From Pseudomonas sp. MWU16-30317 (GTDB taxonomy: Bacteria > Pseudomonadota > Gammaproteobacteria > Pseudomonadales > Pseudomonadaceae), in contig NZ_JAIWJA010000001.1 of NCBI RefSeq assembly GCF_020515695.1, positions 868,001-932,000 of the forward strand: DNA of 64,000 nucleotides, in the 5' to 3' direction. Made by a program: the position numbers and the translations under genes. Within the stretch, counting starts at the first letter, position 1, and every line of letters starts with the position of its first letter. Positions 37,943 through 46,702 of this stretch are shown piece after piece. Under the pieces are notes generated by a model. That model did not search any database. It saw only the letters and a program-made list of their open reading frames with translations, and was not told the origin of the DNA.

Positions 37943-38920
37943 ATGGACAAGGCAAATCGGTACCTTGAGGCGGGCACCCGCGAGAACACCCGCAAGAGCT
38001 ATCGGGCTGCGATCGAGCACTTCGAAGTGACGTGGGGCGGCTACCTGCCCACGACGGGTGATGGGATTGTTCGCTACTTGGCCGAGTACGCCGACAAGCA
38101 CGCGATCAGCACACTCAAGCAACGGCTGGCAGCGCTGGCGCAGTGGCACATCTCCCAAGGATTTCCAGATCCCACCAAGACACCCGACGTGCGCCAGATG
38201 ATCAAGGGCATCCGAGTGGTGCATCCCGCCCAAGTGAAGCAAGCAGCCCCGCTCCTGCTCAAGCATCTGGAGCAATCCGTAAAGTGGCTGGAGTCTGAGG
38301 TTGCCGCCGCGCTGGATCGCGGTGACTTCAAGACCCTCCTGCGGCACAGACGCTCGATTGCAATGGTGCTGATTGGCTTCTGGCGTGGCTTCCGCGGAGA
38401 TGAGCTGGCCAGGCTCACGGTGGAGAACACAAAAGCCTATAGCGGTGAGGGCATCACGTTCTTCCTGGCTTACACCAAAGGTGATCGCCAGCACGAAGGG
38501 ACAACCTTCCAGACGCCAGCATTAACGATGCTATGCCCGGTTGAGGCCTATATCGACTGGATCACTGTCGCGGGAATCGCCGCAGGCCCCGTGTTCCGGC
38601 GTTTGGATCGATGGGGCAATCTGTCGGACAAGGCCATTCGCCCACACAGCCTGATCCCCATGTTACGCCGCATCTTCAAGGAAGCTGGGCTGCCTGAAGA
38701 GCTGTATAGCACCCACTCCATGCGACGAGGCTTTGCGACCTGGGCATCGGCCAATGGATGGGATATCAAAAGCTTGATGGGCTATGTCGGCTGGAAGGAC
38801 ATGAAGTCGGCGCTTCGATATGTCGACTCGGGCGTGTCGTTTGGCGGCCTGGCCGCAAAATCGGCGTCACGGGGGAATGTAAGCGTTGCCCAATTGGAGC
38901 AACGCCCAGAAGCCCGGTGA
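37943..38920 (+). CDS. Tyrosine recombinase (integrase)
   Basis: 325 residues with a complete catalytic set: Arg151 (GFRGDELARL), Lys180 (YTKG), His258 and Arg261 (THSMRRG), Trp284 in the usual His/Trp position (GYVGWKDM) and Tyr293 (LRYVDSG). The N-terminal 100 residues are the SAM-like core-binding domain. It likely integrates or excises the block it sits in, or an inner sub-element. It diverges from the KfrA-like gene. ATG 37943 with GGCAAAGGG upstream is used. Confidence 0.93.
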   Translation: MDKANRYLEAGTRENTRKSYRAAIEHFEVTWGGYLPTTGDGIVRYLAEYADKHAISTLKQRLAALAQWHISQGFPDPTKTPDVRQMIKGIRVVHPAQVKQAAPLLLKHLEQSVKWLESEVAAALDRGDFKTLLRHRRSIAMVLIGFWRGFRGDELARLTVENTKAYSGEGITFFLAYTKGDRQHEGTTFQTPALTMLCPVEAYIDWITVAGIAAGPVFRRLDRWGNLSDKAIRPHSLIPMLRRIFKEAGLPEELYSTHSMRRGFATWASANGWDIKSLMGYVGWKDMKSALRYVDSGVSFGGLAAKSASRGNVSVAQLEQRPEAR

Positions 38921-38957
38921 TTTGATGACTGTGATCTCCACCCGGCCATAGCAGCTC

Positions 38958-39818
38958 CTACAGCCCAAGCGTCGGCAGGTGAGGCTCCAAATGAAGCTTA
39001 ACGAGGGTGCGTGTGAAGGCAACGTAGGGTTCGCCAGAGTTCAACATGGCCATTAGATCGGTGAGATCCTCGCCAGGGTCAACACGATCCCCTAACGCAC
39101 GCTTGATGTGTCGTATGCAGCTCATTACGCTCCGGCCATGTCGTGCTCTAGCTTGCAGCAACTCCGCCCGAGCCAAGCCGAGGTAGTGAATGCTCGCCTC
39201 ACCCTTCTTGCAGACCACACCATTCACTTTTACGGGCTCGACAGCTCCGTTATCGCTAAAGACCAGGTGATCGTCTGGATCGTCCAAGCAGGGGTTCAGC
39301 AATAAGGGGACTTCGACCCTCAACGCACCTGCCCGCTGGGCTCGGGCGCTGTGTGCCGCAATTGGGAAGAAGTTTGACTTGCCGATCACTCGTTTCTGGT
39401 TGTCAAAGTCTTCTTGCTCTCTTGGGCGATTACAATCTGCGCAGGAGATCAGGAGGTTGCTCCACTCCGCAGCCAACCACCAGTAGCCATCGTGCACGGG
39501 CGCATTATTAATAGCCCCCCTCTTTGATCGTTTCGCTGGCTTGGGCTTGAAGGGCAGCTCGACATCTTTCGCGATTTTACCTTTGGGGCGGTAGTGCTCG
39601 ATGTCGCCGGGCTGAGTGCCGAGCAGGGATGATTCGCAAAAAACACATTTGCGACCAAATATCTCGGCAAGCCTTTGTCGCACTGATTTGGCTCTATACG
39701 CCTCAAAGCTCAACTCAACCCCGGCAGCTAGTGCCTTGCGGTTTGCTCTGCGCTCACGAAGGCCAGCTAACAGCAGACCATCAGGGATGCTTCCGTTGGG
39801 GCGTTCCAATTTGATCAT
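38958..39818 (-). CDS. ptuB: HNH endonuclease, Septu PtuB-like
   Basis: 286 residues. The zinc and catalytic set is intact: Cys58 and Cys61 in GRKCVFCES, the DIEHYRPKGK motif with His75, then the YWWLAAEWSNLL segment and Cys126/Cys129 in CADCNR. This is the HNH architecture of PtuB in Septu and of type I-A retrons. In Septu, PtuB cleaves DNA when activated by the PtuA ATPase. Its ATG overlaps the stop of the ATPase gene (ATGA at 39815-39818). Normal length for the family. Confidence 0.88.
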   Translation of the reverse strand: MIKLERPNGSIPDGLLLAGLRERRANRKALAAGVELSFEAYRAKSVRQRLAEIFGRKCVFCESSLLGTQPGDIEHYRPKGKIAKDVELPFKPKPAKRSKRGAINNAPVHDGYWWLAAEWSNLLISCADCNRPREQEDFDNQKRVIGKSNFFPIAAHSARAQRAGALRVEVPLLLNPCLDDPDDHLVFSDNGAVEPVKVNGVVCKKGEASIHYLGLARAELLQARARHGRSVMSCIRHIKRALGDRVDPGEDLTDLMAMLNSGEPYVAFTRTLVKLHLEPHLPTLGL

Positions 39819-41869
39819 CTCCCTTCCCCCTCATCAGCCGGAGTCGGTTTCGCCACCTTTGCCATCAAACTCTTAAGCCGCGCGACCGTGGCGTCAGAGA
39901 GCTCCCGAGCGCTCGTTGTGGTATGCGCAGGGGGCTCATCCTCTTGATCGGCATCAAGGAGCTGCAGCGCCAGTCGCTCGCGACGCGTGGAACCGAGGTA
40001 TCGGGCGTCCGTCAGACGCTCGATAAGGGAGTCAAGCTCGACCTGTTCTGACTTGGTTCGCTTGCGTTTCTTCATGAGGAGCTCGTAGCGCTGGATGATG
40101 AGATCCATCTGCGGATCAACCGTGCTGCGCAAACCGAAGTGCTCCGAGGCAAGTAGCTGATCCACCCGCAGGCCCGCAACGGAGGGCAGATCATCGAGAG
40201 CGTAGATCGCACCAGTCTTGTCGCGCTTCAAGACAGCCACCTCTCCGTCGTAGAGCCCTCTCAGGCACAGCGGATCGTGAGTGCTGTAGATGAATTGGGC
40301 CCTTGGAAAAGCTTGGCGTAAAGCGCTTAGGCACTGAAGTCGCCACGCTGGATGAAAATGATTTCCCAGTTCGTCGATTATGACGACGCCTTCGGCCGAT
40401 TCGATGGAGGTCTCCGAGCGGAATAGCACCTTCATGATCTCCACAGCCATGCCAAGCATCGATTGGTAACCATCACTCAGCTCCCCGATGAGCCTGGCTC
40501 GAGATCCTCCGATTGAGAGCCGAACGTCCCCTTCCTTTCCATCCTGTACGACCTGTACCTGGTGCTCCTGAGGCATCAGACTCGACAGCACCGTATTAAC
40601 CTCATCGAGACGGTGTGGGGACAACTGCTCCAACCACTCAGCCGGATGGCTCAAAGGAAGGAAAGGGTCAAATAGGTTATCGATTTTTGCGTGAGCTTTA
40701 CCTGCCTTGGGCTTATGACTTCCCCGCGGCAAGAGCCGCGTGGCCCCGTAGGCTAACACCAGAGACCTCGAACCCTTTTCACTGAACAGCAACGGCTTGT
40801 CGCGGCCCAGTGTTATCGACACGTCGTGCTCGGCGCCTACGATAGAAACAGACACGCCCCCTTGCAATGCGCCTTCTGAAAGGAGGTCGTTGCTCGACAG
40901 CCTCATGCGTCCTGCGTAACTCTTGCCAGCGAGACAGAGCGCCAGGGCGCGTAAAACAGTACTTTTTCCAACCCCATTTTCTCCGAGCAGCGCAAAGCAT
41001 GGCGCTCGAGGAGACTCGGAGCGGCTCAGGTCTAGATCGAGGTGCGCGATTGGCCCAAAATTCGTTATCTGGATCCGTGACACGTACTGCGCAAAATCCA
41101 GATAGGTGTCTATCCCTTCGCCCGTTTCCGTATTTACTAAAGGCACCTTCGAGAGAAGTCGATCCGTTTTCGCAGCAAAGTCGGAGGGGGCTTTATAGGT
41201 GTTGAGCAACTGACGCCAAACCGCGCGATGTGCGCCACCACCAGCGGCGCGCGACACACGCTCATCGTGTGTGGAAAAGCTGAAAAGCCTTGCTTGATCG
41301 GCACGTGCGCTGACCAGTTGCACCCGGTTGAGAGCAAACAATTTGATCGTCTGCTCGCCGACATGACTGAGAGGCATGACCATCCCAGCCGCTAGGAATC
41401 TGAGGTGTTCATCAGGATCATCTCGGCATGGGTCGATGATCAGAGGGCTCTCCAAATCCACGATCTCGTCATAGCTGAGGTTCGGCGGAGCATGCTCGCC
41501 GTCGACGGGGAACCGGTCAGCCTTGTAACGGTTGCAGGTCGGGCATGCCCAATACAAATTGCGCCAGTCGAACGCCAAGTGGGCATATGGCTGCTCGCTT
41601 GCGTAGGCTCCCCGTCCACCGATGCGCCTGGGACGGAAGCGCTCAATTTCCCCCTTGTCCGTAGCAGTCTCGCAATAGCAGCAGCTAGCGCGGAACGCTT
41701 TGCTTAGAAGATCCACAATTTCCCGACGATGACGATCCAATACGGCCGGCATCCCACGCCCGGACTTAGTCGACACCCCTTCGTATAGAGCCAAGAGCTC
41801 ATCCACCGGAGTGTCAGCTTGGTAGCGAAGCAGAAAATCCGGGCATGGTGATCGTTTGGTAGGGGTCAT
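39815..41869 (-). CDS. ptuA: Septu-like ATPase with fused, degenerate N-terminal HNH domain
   Basis: 684 residues in two parts. Residues 1-130 repeat the PtuB fold: CCYCE (63-67), EIERFRP (74-80), YAHLAFDWRNLYWACPTCNR (95-114). At the place of the catalytic His of the IEHYRP motif there is Arg77. Residues 260-600 are an OLD/ABC-like PtuA ATPase with Walker A GENGVGKS (296-303), an LSDGYQS-type signature, Walker B GVVIIDELGNHFHPAW and the STHDP switch. The ATG has GGAG six bases upstream. HNH and ATPase are usually separate genes in Septu, so this is a variant. Confidence 0.87.
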   Translation of the reverse strand: MTPTKRSPCPDFLLRYQADTPVDELLALYEGVSTKSGRGMPAVLDRHRREIVDLLSKAFRASCCYCETATDKGEIERFRPRRIGGRGAYASEQPYAHLAFDWRNLYWACPTCNRYKADRFPVDGEHAPPNLSYDEIVDLESPLIIDPCRDDPDEHLRFLAAGMVMPLSHVGEQTIKLFALNRVQLVSARADQARLFSFSTHDERVSRAAGGGAHRAVWRQLLNTYKAPSDFAAKTDRLLSKVPLVNTETGEGIDTYLDFAQYVSRIQITNFGPIAHLDLDLSRSESPRAPCFALLGENGVGKSTVLRALALCLAGKSYAGRMRLSSNDLLSEGALQGGVSVSIVGAEHDVSITLGRDKPLLFSEKGSRSLVLAYGATRLLPRGSHKPKAGKAHAKIDNLFDPFLPLSHPAEWLEQLSPHRLDEVNTVLSSLMPQEHQVQVVQDGKEGDVRLSIGGSRARLIGELSDGYQSMLGMAVEIMKVLFRSETSIESAEGVVIIDELGNHFHPAWRLQCLSALRQAFPRAQFIYSTHDPLCLRGLYDGEVAVLKRDKTGAIYALDDLPSVAGLRVDQLLASEHFGLRSTVDPQMDLIIQRYELLMKKRKRTKSEQVELDSLIERLTDARYLGSTRRERLALQLLDADQEDEPPAHTTTSARELSDATVARLKSLMAKVAKPTPADEGEGR

Positions 41870-42015
41870 CCTTGGCTCCGCGGGCAATTTTGTAAAAGTC
41901 GTCTATTCAGCCGCACTTCTCAGCGGGCCGCAACTTGAAGGTTGCTTATCGCCACTACTGTCGCCTGCGTCCGCTCCACGGCTGTGGGCAGCCAAGGCTC
42001 GATCTTGACGTCGCG

Positions 42016-42396
42016 CTATAGCTGACCGGCTAAGGCTTGCCGAACTTTTTCAGAGTGCTGCATCCGTAGCTTGGTCGCTGTAACCGTCTGGGTGGTTGTC
42101 GCGACCTCAACCCTCAACGCATACCTACCTGCGTAATTTCGCGCTGAAAAGACACGATCGACGTGGGCTGCAAACTGTTGCGCCAGCGCAACGTCCTCCA
42201 GGTAAAGGGTGTTGAACGTCAGCCGACCTGTAGGCGATACGTACAAACCCGGGACGATGTCCTCGTCGTCATAGTGAGGATTTTTGAGATTTGCGGGCAG
42301 GAGCCAATGCGCGAGGTCAACCAGGATGGTCGCGTACTCTACGGTGCGCTTATTTGGAAAATCGCCCTGAGAGCGAAGCCTTCCGTGCTGCGTCAT
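42016..42396 (-). CDS. Hypothetical protein
   Basis: 126 residues from an ATG with AAGGAG seven bases upstream (MTQHGRLRSQ). The sequence is a mixed alpha/beta globular pattern (VEYATILVDLAHWLLPANL, FNTLYLEDVALAQQFAAHVD, RYALRVEVATTTQTV). No motif or membrane segment. It is divergent from the pPIWI-RE operon and not obviously linked to the Septu-like pair 147 bases away. Confidence 0.65.
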   Translation of the reverse strand: MTQHGRLRSQGDFPNKRTVEYATILVDLAHWLLPANLKNPHYDDEDIVPGLYVSPTGRLTFNTLYLEDVALAQQFAAHVDRVFSARNYAGRYALRVEVATTTQTVTATKLRMQHSEKVRQALAGQL

Positions 42397-42557
42397 TATC
42401 TTGCTCCTTGCTGACATATGGCCGATTTCAAGGCTCCGTTAGGCGGAGCAACTTGCATTATCACAAATATTGAACCAGCCTCAACGTCGGCATTTTCACG
42501 GTGTTTTTTTGAAGCGCATGGCCCACTGGCGTTGTGTGCGCGCATTTCGGAGGGCCT

Positions 42558-43592
42558 ATGGTTCCGATGGAAAGCGACGCTCAGCGGTTGTTGAGTGTAT
42601 TGGCAGCGGCCACAAAGCTTGACCCCACGCTAACCTGCGAGCGAACCGCCCTGCTCCGTCAGGGAAGCGCAATTCTGTGGTGGGCCAACCCCGGCCAACC
42701 TGCGTTGAGCATTCCGACACTCAATCGCTACCTCAGCCTTCCCATCGAAAAGTGGATCGCCGCCTCGCTGCGCCAAGGCTTCGAGGGCTGCTTGCAGGTC
42801 GACAACGAGCCCAGCGTTCTGTGTGATGACATTGCGCTTGAGTACGACCCGAACGAAGGCCTTGAGCGTGTACAACAGATCGTAAAGGATGTCCGCGACC
42901 GATGCCGGCACCGGCCTCGCGGCGACGTCGAGTATCGCGCCTTTCGCCTGACCCTCTGCGAACAGCCTCACATCCATACCGCCCAAACACTCGACTTCTT
43001 GATCGAGTTGGGTGTGCAGTTCAAAGCGCTGTTCGAAGATATCCCGGCGCATCTCATAAGGGGCGGGAAGTTTTACCCTTGCCCCTGCTGCGGTTGGCCG
43101 ATGCAGATCCATCGTGCAGAGGTGTGCTGTGGCGCTCAGTGGTGCGAAAAAACTGTGGGTGCGTGTCTCTGGACGAATGGTGAGCTCTTCAGCGTCCAGA
43201 CCGGCAGGCCCATCTCGGGCCAAAGCGCAGAAAACCGGTATCGCCTCAATACAGCTCTTTGGAAATTTACTCTGATCCCCGGTGTTCTGGAGCGCAGACT
43301 GCGCGACCGGCTCGCCAAGCTGGGGCTCAAGCCGACGCTGTGGCCCGACGTAGACCGTGGGGATGTAAAGGTCGAAGTCGCTGATCAGGAAATCTGGTTG
43401 GATGCGAAGGTGTGGCGTTCTCCGGCACTTCTGGGGCATCAGCTGGCGAGCAGCGAGTCAAATGGCACCTGGATCGTCATTCCCGATTACCAGAAGGATT
43501 ACGTGAGCTCCCTACGCGAGCAATGTGAGTCGCGGATCATTCTCACCGAGTCCCAGTGCATCAGCCGGATTACCCGCCTATGCCGACGCTAA
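42558..43592 (+). CDS. pPIWI-RE-associated restriction endonuclease-like protein
   Basis: 344 residues, first gene of a pPIWI-RE locus. A four-Cys zinc ribbon (CPCCG at about 178-182 and the CCGAQWC that follows) precedes a C-terminal nuclease core with DRGDVKVEV, EIWLDAKVW (the D...D-x-K set) and a final strand TWIVIPDY. Such REase-fold proteins are one of three core members of pPIWI-RE islands. ATG 42558 follows GGAGGGCCT; a second ATG three codons later is weaker. The end overlaps the helicase start by 13 bases. Confidence 0.8.
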   Translation: MVPMESDAQRLLSVLAAATKLDPTLTCERTALLRQGSAILWWANPGQPALSIPTLNRYLSLPIEKWIAASLRQGFEGCLQVDNEPSVLCDDIALEYDPNEGLERVQQIVKDVRDRCRHRPRGDVEYRAFRLTLCEQPHIHTAQTLDFLIELGVQFKALFEDIPAHLIRGGKFYPCPCCGWPMQIHRAEVCCGAQWCEKTVGACLWTNGELFSVQTGRPISGQSAENRYRLNTALWKFTLIPGVLERRLRDRLAKLGLKPTLWPDVDRGDVKVEVADQEIWLDAKVWRSPALLGHQLASSESNGTWIVIPDYQKDYVSSLREQCESRIILTESQCISRITRLCRR

Positions 43593-46500
43593 CTGAAAAT
43601 GCGACCAGCTTAGCGCTGGCGCTCGCCGTCAAACACATCAGCAAGGAGCCAATGCTGGCTGATGCGGAAGCCCTGCTTACCGGTCGCCCGCATTTGTGGC
43701 TAGGTTGGGAAACGGCGACACCAATCGCTCGCCGGCAAATAATGCAGCTGATCAAATTCCGCCCTTATGACCTAAATTTCAGCGGAAACTTCATCGATCA
43801 GGCGAGCAAGCTCCTGCAGTCGCCGAAATGCCCGTTTCGTGTAGCTGAGGTTCTGCAGTCCACTGACGACCTGGTTGCGGCCAAGCTGAAGGAGAGAGAC
43901 TTCTATTGCCTCAAACCCGGCTTTGATCTGGACGGGATGATCGAGGAGCTGCTCGGAGCCGTCAAACAGGAGCCCGTAGCATCCCCTTCGACCGTACTGC
44001 CGCCAGAGGGCCCGTTGAAGCTACGCGAGCACACCTCGGACGGGTATCGCACCTTCGTGATTCCAGAGGGCTTGCGTGAGCGCCTGGACGCCCCTGGAAC
44101 TCAGCTTGCTCTACGCCACGCGTCGTATACGCCGTCCCTTCGCTGGGATTGGCAGACGCTGCACGATAGCGCTGCCCAGTTGGATGCTGCAGCCGCCGAC
44201 CCTGGATCAAAATTGCATTCGAGCCACAGGACGTCGCTGGCTAACATCGTGGGCAAAGACCACTGTGTCGAGGCCAGTGCCGGCGAATTTTATCGGGTTA
44301 ACGCACCCACCGGCTCAGGCAAGAGCGTGGCGATGAACCTCATCGCCTTAGCAAGCGCAATGGCCGGCCACCGGGTAGTGATTGCGGTTCCCACGCTTGC
44401 GGATGTCCGCAATACCGTGGAAACGCTGAAGCTTGAGGCGGGCGTTGTTGCCGGCTGTTTGCAGATTGCCCCGCTCCACTCACAGCGCAAAATTGCCAAG
44501 GCTGGAGCGCATTACGAGGCCTTGGGGCGGGACGATCATCCCTACGATTACCGCTGTTTGCTGGACTATTGCGCCACTGATGGATCAGTTAGCAAGGCGG
44601 ACGACGAGCCCTGCTTCAATTTACAGATAACCAGTCATGATGCCGGGCCGGAATCCGTCAAGAGGCTGCGTAGCTGCCCGCTGCTTTCGCAATGCGGTAA
44701 GCGCCAGATGCTTGAGCAGGCCCTGGCGGCAGATATCGTCGTGGTGAACCACCATGCCCTGATTTCCAGCACGACTCGGATTCCCGTTGAGGGTGACGGC
44801 GCAGCGACTCGAAGCATCCTGGAGCTGCTGCTTCGCTCCTCCCCGCTGTTTCTGGTGGATGAAATCGATGGCCTGTTGCAGAGCGCTATCGATACCAGCA
44901 AATTTGAACTGCCGTTGAGCAACCATAGCGAGCACAGCAGCCTTGCTGAACTCTATCTGGCCATCTTTGGGAAGGACAGCATTCCCGACTTGGACGACAG
45001 GGTGCTGTTCCGAGTCCAGCGGGCCTGTCCGGCGGTCATCATGAATACGACGCGCCTGTTGAGCCTGGCTCGCAAGCCGCTGCAGTGGCCGAATAGAGAA
45101 ACGGTCTGGGAGCGTGCAGATGACCTCTTCATCAGTGAAAGCTTGGGCGTGCCTGCAGACGATCTGGATGCCGTCTGTGGCTTCAACGAGAACCCCATCG
45201 CGCCGCACTTGCTAGAGCTGCAAGCCCTGCTCAGGACTTTCTCTCGCAACAACCCGCAACCCAGTCCAGATGAGATTTACCTGAATATTGGCTCAGTACT
45301 GGATCATCTGGGCACAGCCAAGAAACTGGGCAGACATCTGAACGAAGACAAGCTCAAACGCCTGAAGGCCGCACTGATCCTGCGAGCCAGCCTGCATTAC
45401 ATCGAAGAGAGCCTGCGGACGTTGTATGCCGATATTCCGGCGATGGTGCGAGCCAAGGTGCCCGCTGCCCTCAAGGTTCAACAGGATCTGGCGGGCTCTG
45501 CTCCGTTTAGCCCGACTCCGTTGGGCCCCTTGCAACGGGTCGTGTATGGGTTCAAGCGCAAACGCACTAGCCGGGACACCTGGTCGCTGCAGGTCGTAGC
45601 GATGTGTGGGGATCCCCATCGTACGCTGCAATTTTTGCCTAATCTGACCTCTCAGATTTACGCAGGTGTTGATCGCACCTTCATCGGATTCAGCGCCACA
45701 GCATTCTTCCCAGGTGCCAGCAGCTTTGATCTAAGAGCCAAGACCTTGGTGGATGTTCCTGACGTCAAGGGCAATATTCGCTTTGAGAACGTTCAGGTAA
45801 GTGTCCACATTTCGGGTACCGACATCGAGAACCGCCTTGAGAGTGTGCGGTACCTGGGGCAGGAGATATGGCCGTGGCTGAACGCGAAGCTTGCAGCTCT
45901 AAGCCTGTGCGAGACGACTCGGGAACGGGCACGCCTGCTGCTCGTGACAGGAAGTGATGCCGAAGCGGAGGAATTGGCCTCGACGCTGTACGAGATCAGT
46001 GGCGGTGAAAGGAAGGTTGGGTGGATCAGGGGCGGAAAGAAGGCCGACCGCCAGGATCGTTTGCCACGCTCTCACAGGCTCACCTACGACGAGCTTGCCG
46101 ACTACGCCAACGGGGCCATTGCCGATGTGGAGCTCCTTGTCAGCTCCATATATCCAATGGCGAGGGGTCACAATATTGTGACGCCCGACGGTAAGTCAGC
46201 CTTGGGAGGAGTCGTTGTCTGCGTGCGGCCGATGCCCTCATCTGATCAACCTGGCAACAACTTGGCCCACCTGTGCTACATCGTTGGGGATCGTGTTCTG
46301 CCCAACGCCAGCCCCGGTCTAGCGCTGCTGGAAGAGCGGGCTATGGCAAACAGGACGCTCAACGATATCCGCACCTCACCGCCCTACTTCAGCCGTCAGC
46401 CTAAGGCGATCCGGCACTTCACGATCATGAACGTCTTGGTGACCCTTACGCAGTTGGTGGGCCGCGCACGCCGAGGGGGAACGCCGGTGACCTGCTACCT

Positions 46501-46702
46501 GGCGGATGCGGCGTTTTTTGACAGCCGGACGACATGGGCTCAATTACTTCAGTCCACCATCGGGACGTTGGAGGAGGCAGGCCAGTGGGGGGAGTTCTCT
46601 CGCCATCACGCCGGGCTCGTGGAAGCCATGAATCTGTACATAGAGCAGTCGCAACCTGACCTGACCCAGAGGTATCACGATGACCCTCCAACTGCGGACT
46701 AA
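43580..46702 (+). CDS. DinG-like helicase of the pPIWI-RE system (pPIWI_RE_Z type)
   Basis: About 1040 residues, SF2 helicase of the DinG/XPD type. Walker A APTGSGKS at about 242-249, motif II FLVDEID at about 423, and the late motif QLVGRARRGG at about 955. Between motifs I and II are Cys residues (RCLLDYC, EPCFN, CPLLSQCGK) placed like the iron-sulfur or zinc cluster of XPD-family helicases. It would unwind or translocate on nucleic acid for the complex. ATG 43580 (MPTLTENATS) is used; a GTG 24 bases earlier is possible. The stop overlaps the pPIWI gene start by 23 bases. Confidence 0.83.
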   Translation: MPTLTENATSLALALAVKHISKEPMLADAEALLTGRPHLWLGWETATPIARRQIMQLIKFRPYDLNFSGNFIDQASKLLQSPKCPFRVAEVLQSTDDLVAAKLKERDFYCLKPGFDLDGMIEELLGAVKQEPVASPSTVLPPEGPLKLREHTSDGYRTFVIPEGLRERLDAPGTQLALRHASYTPSLRWDWQTLHDSAAQLDAAAADPGSKLHSSHRTSLANIVGKDHCVEASAGEFYRVNAPTGSGKSVAMNLIALASAMAGHRVVIAVPTLADVRNTVETLKLEAGVVAGCLQIAPLHSQRKIAKAGAHYEALGRDDHPYDYRCLLDYCATDGSVSKADDEPCFNLQITSHDAGPESVKRLRSCPLLSQCGKRQMLEQALAADIVVVNHHALISSTTRIPVEGDGAATRSILELLLRSSPLFLVDEIDGLLQSAIDTSKFELPLSNHSEHSSLAELYLAIFGKDSIPDLDDRVLFRVQRACPAVIMNTTRLLSLARKPLQWPNRETVWERADDLFISESLGVPADDLDAVCGFNENPIAPHLLELQALLRTFSRNNPQPSPDEIYLNIGSVLDHLGTAKKLGRHLNEDKLKRLKAALILRASLHYIEESLRTLYADIPAMVRAKVPAALKVQQDLAGSAPFSPTPLGPLQRVVYGFKRKRTSRDTWSLQVVAMCGDPHRTLQFLPNLTSQIYAGVDRTFIGFSATAFFPGASSFDLRAKTLVDVPDVKGNIRFENVQVSVHISGTDIENRLESVRYLGQEIWPWLNAKLAALSLCETTRERARLLLVTGSDAEAEELASTLYEISGGERKVGWIRGGKKADRQDRLPRSHRLTYDELADYANGAIADVELLVSSIYPMARGHNIVTPDGKSALGGVVVCVRPMPSSDQPGNNLAHLCYIVGDRVLPNASPGLALLEERAMANRTLNDIRTSPPYFSRQPKAIRHFTIMNVLVTLTQLVGRARRGGTPVTCYLADAAFFDSRTTWAQLLQSTIGTLEEAGQWGEFSRHHAGLVEAMNLYIEQSQPDLTQRYHDDPPTAD

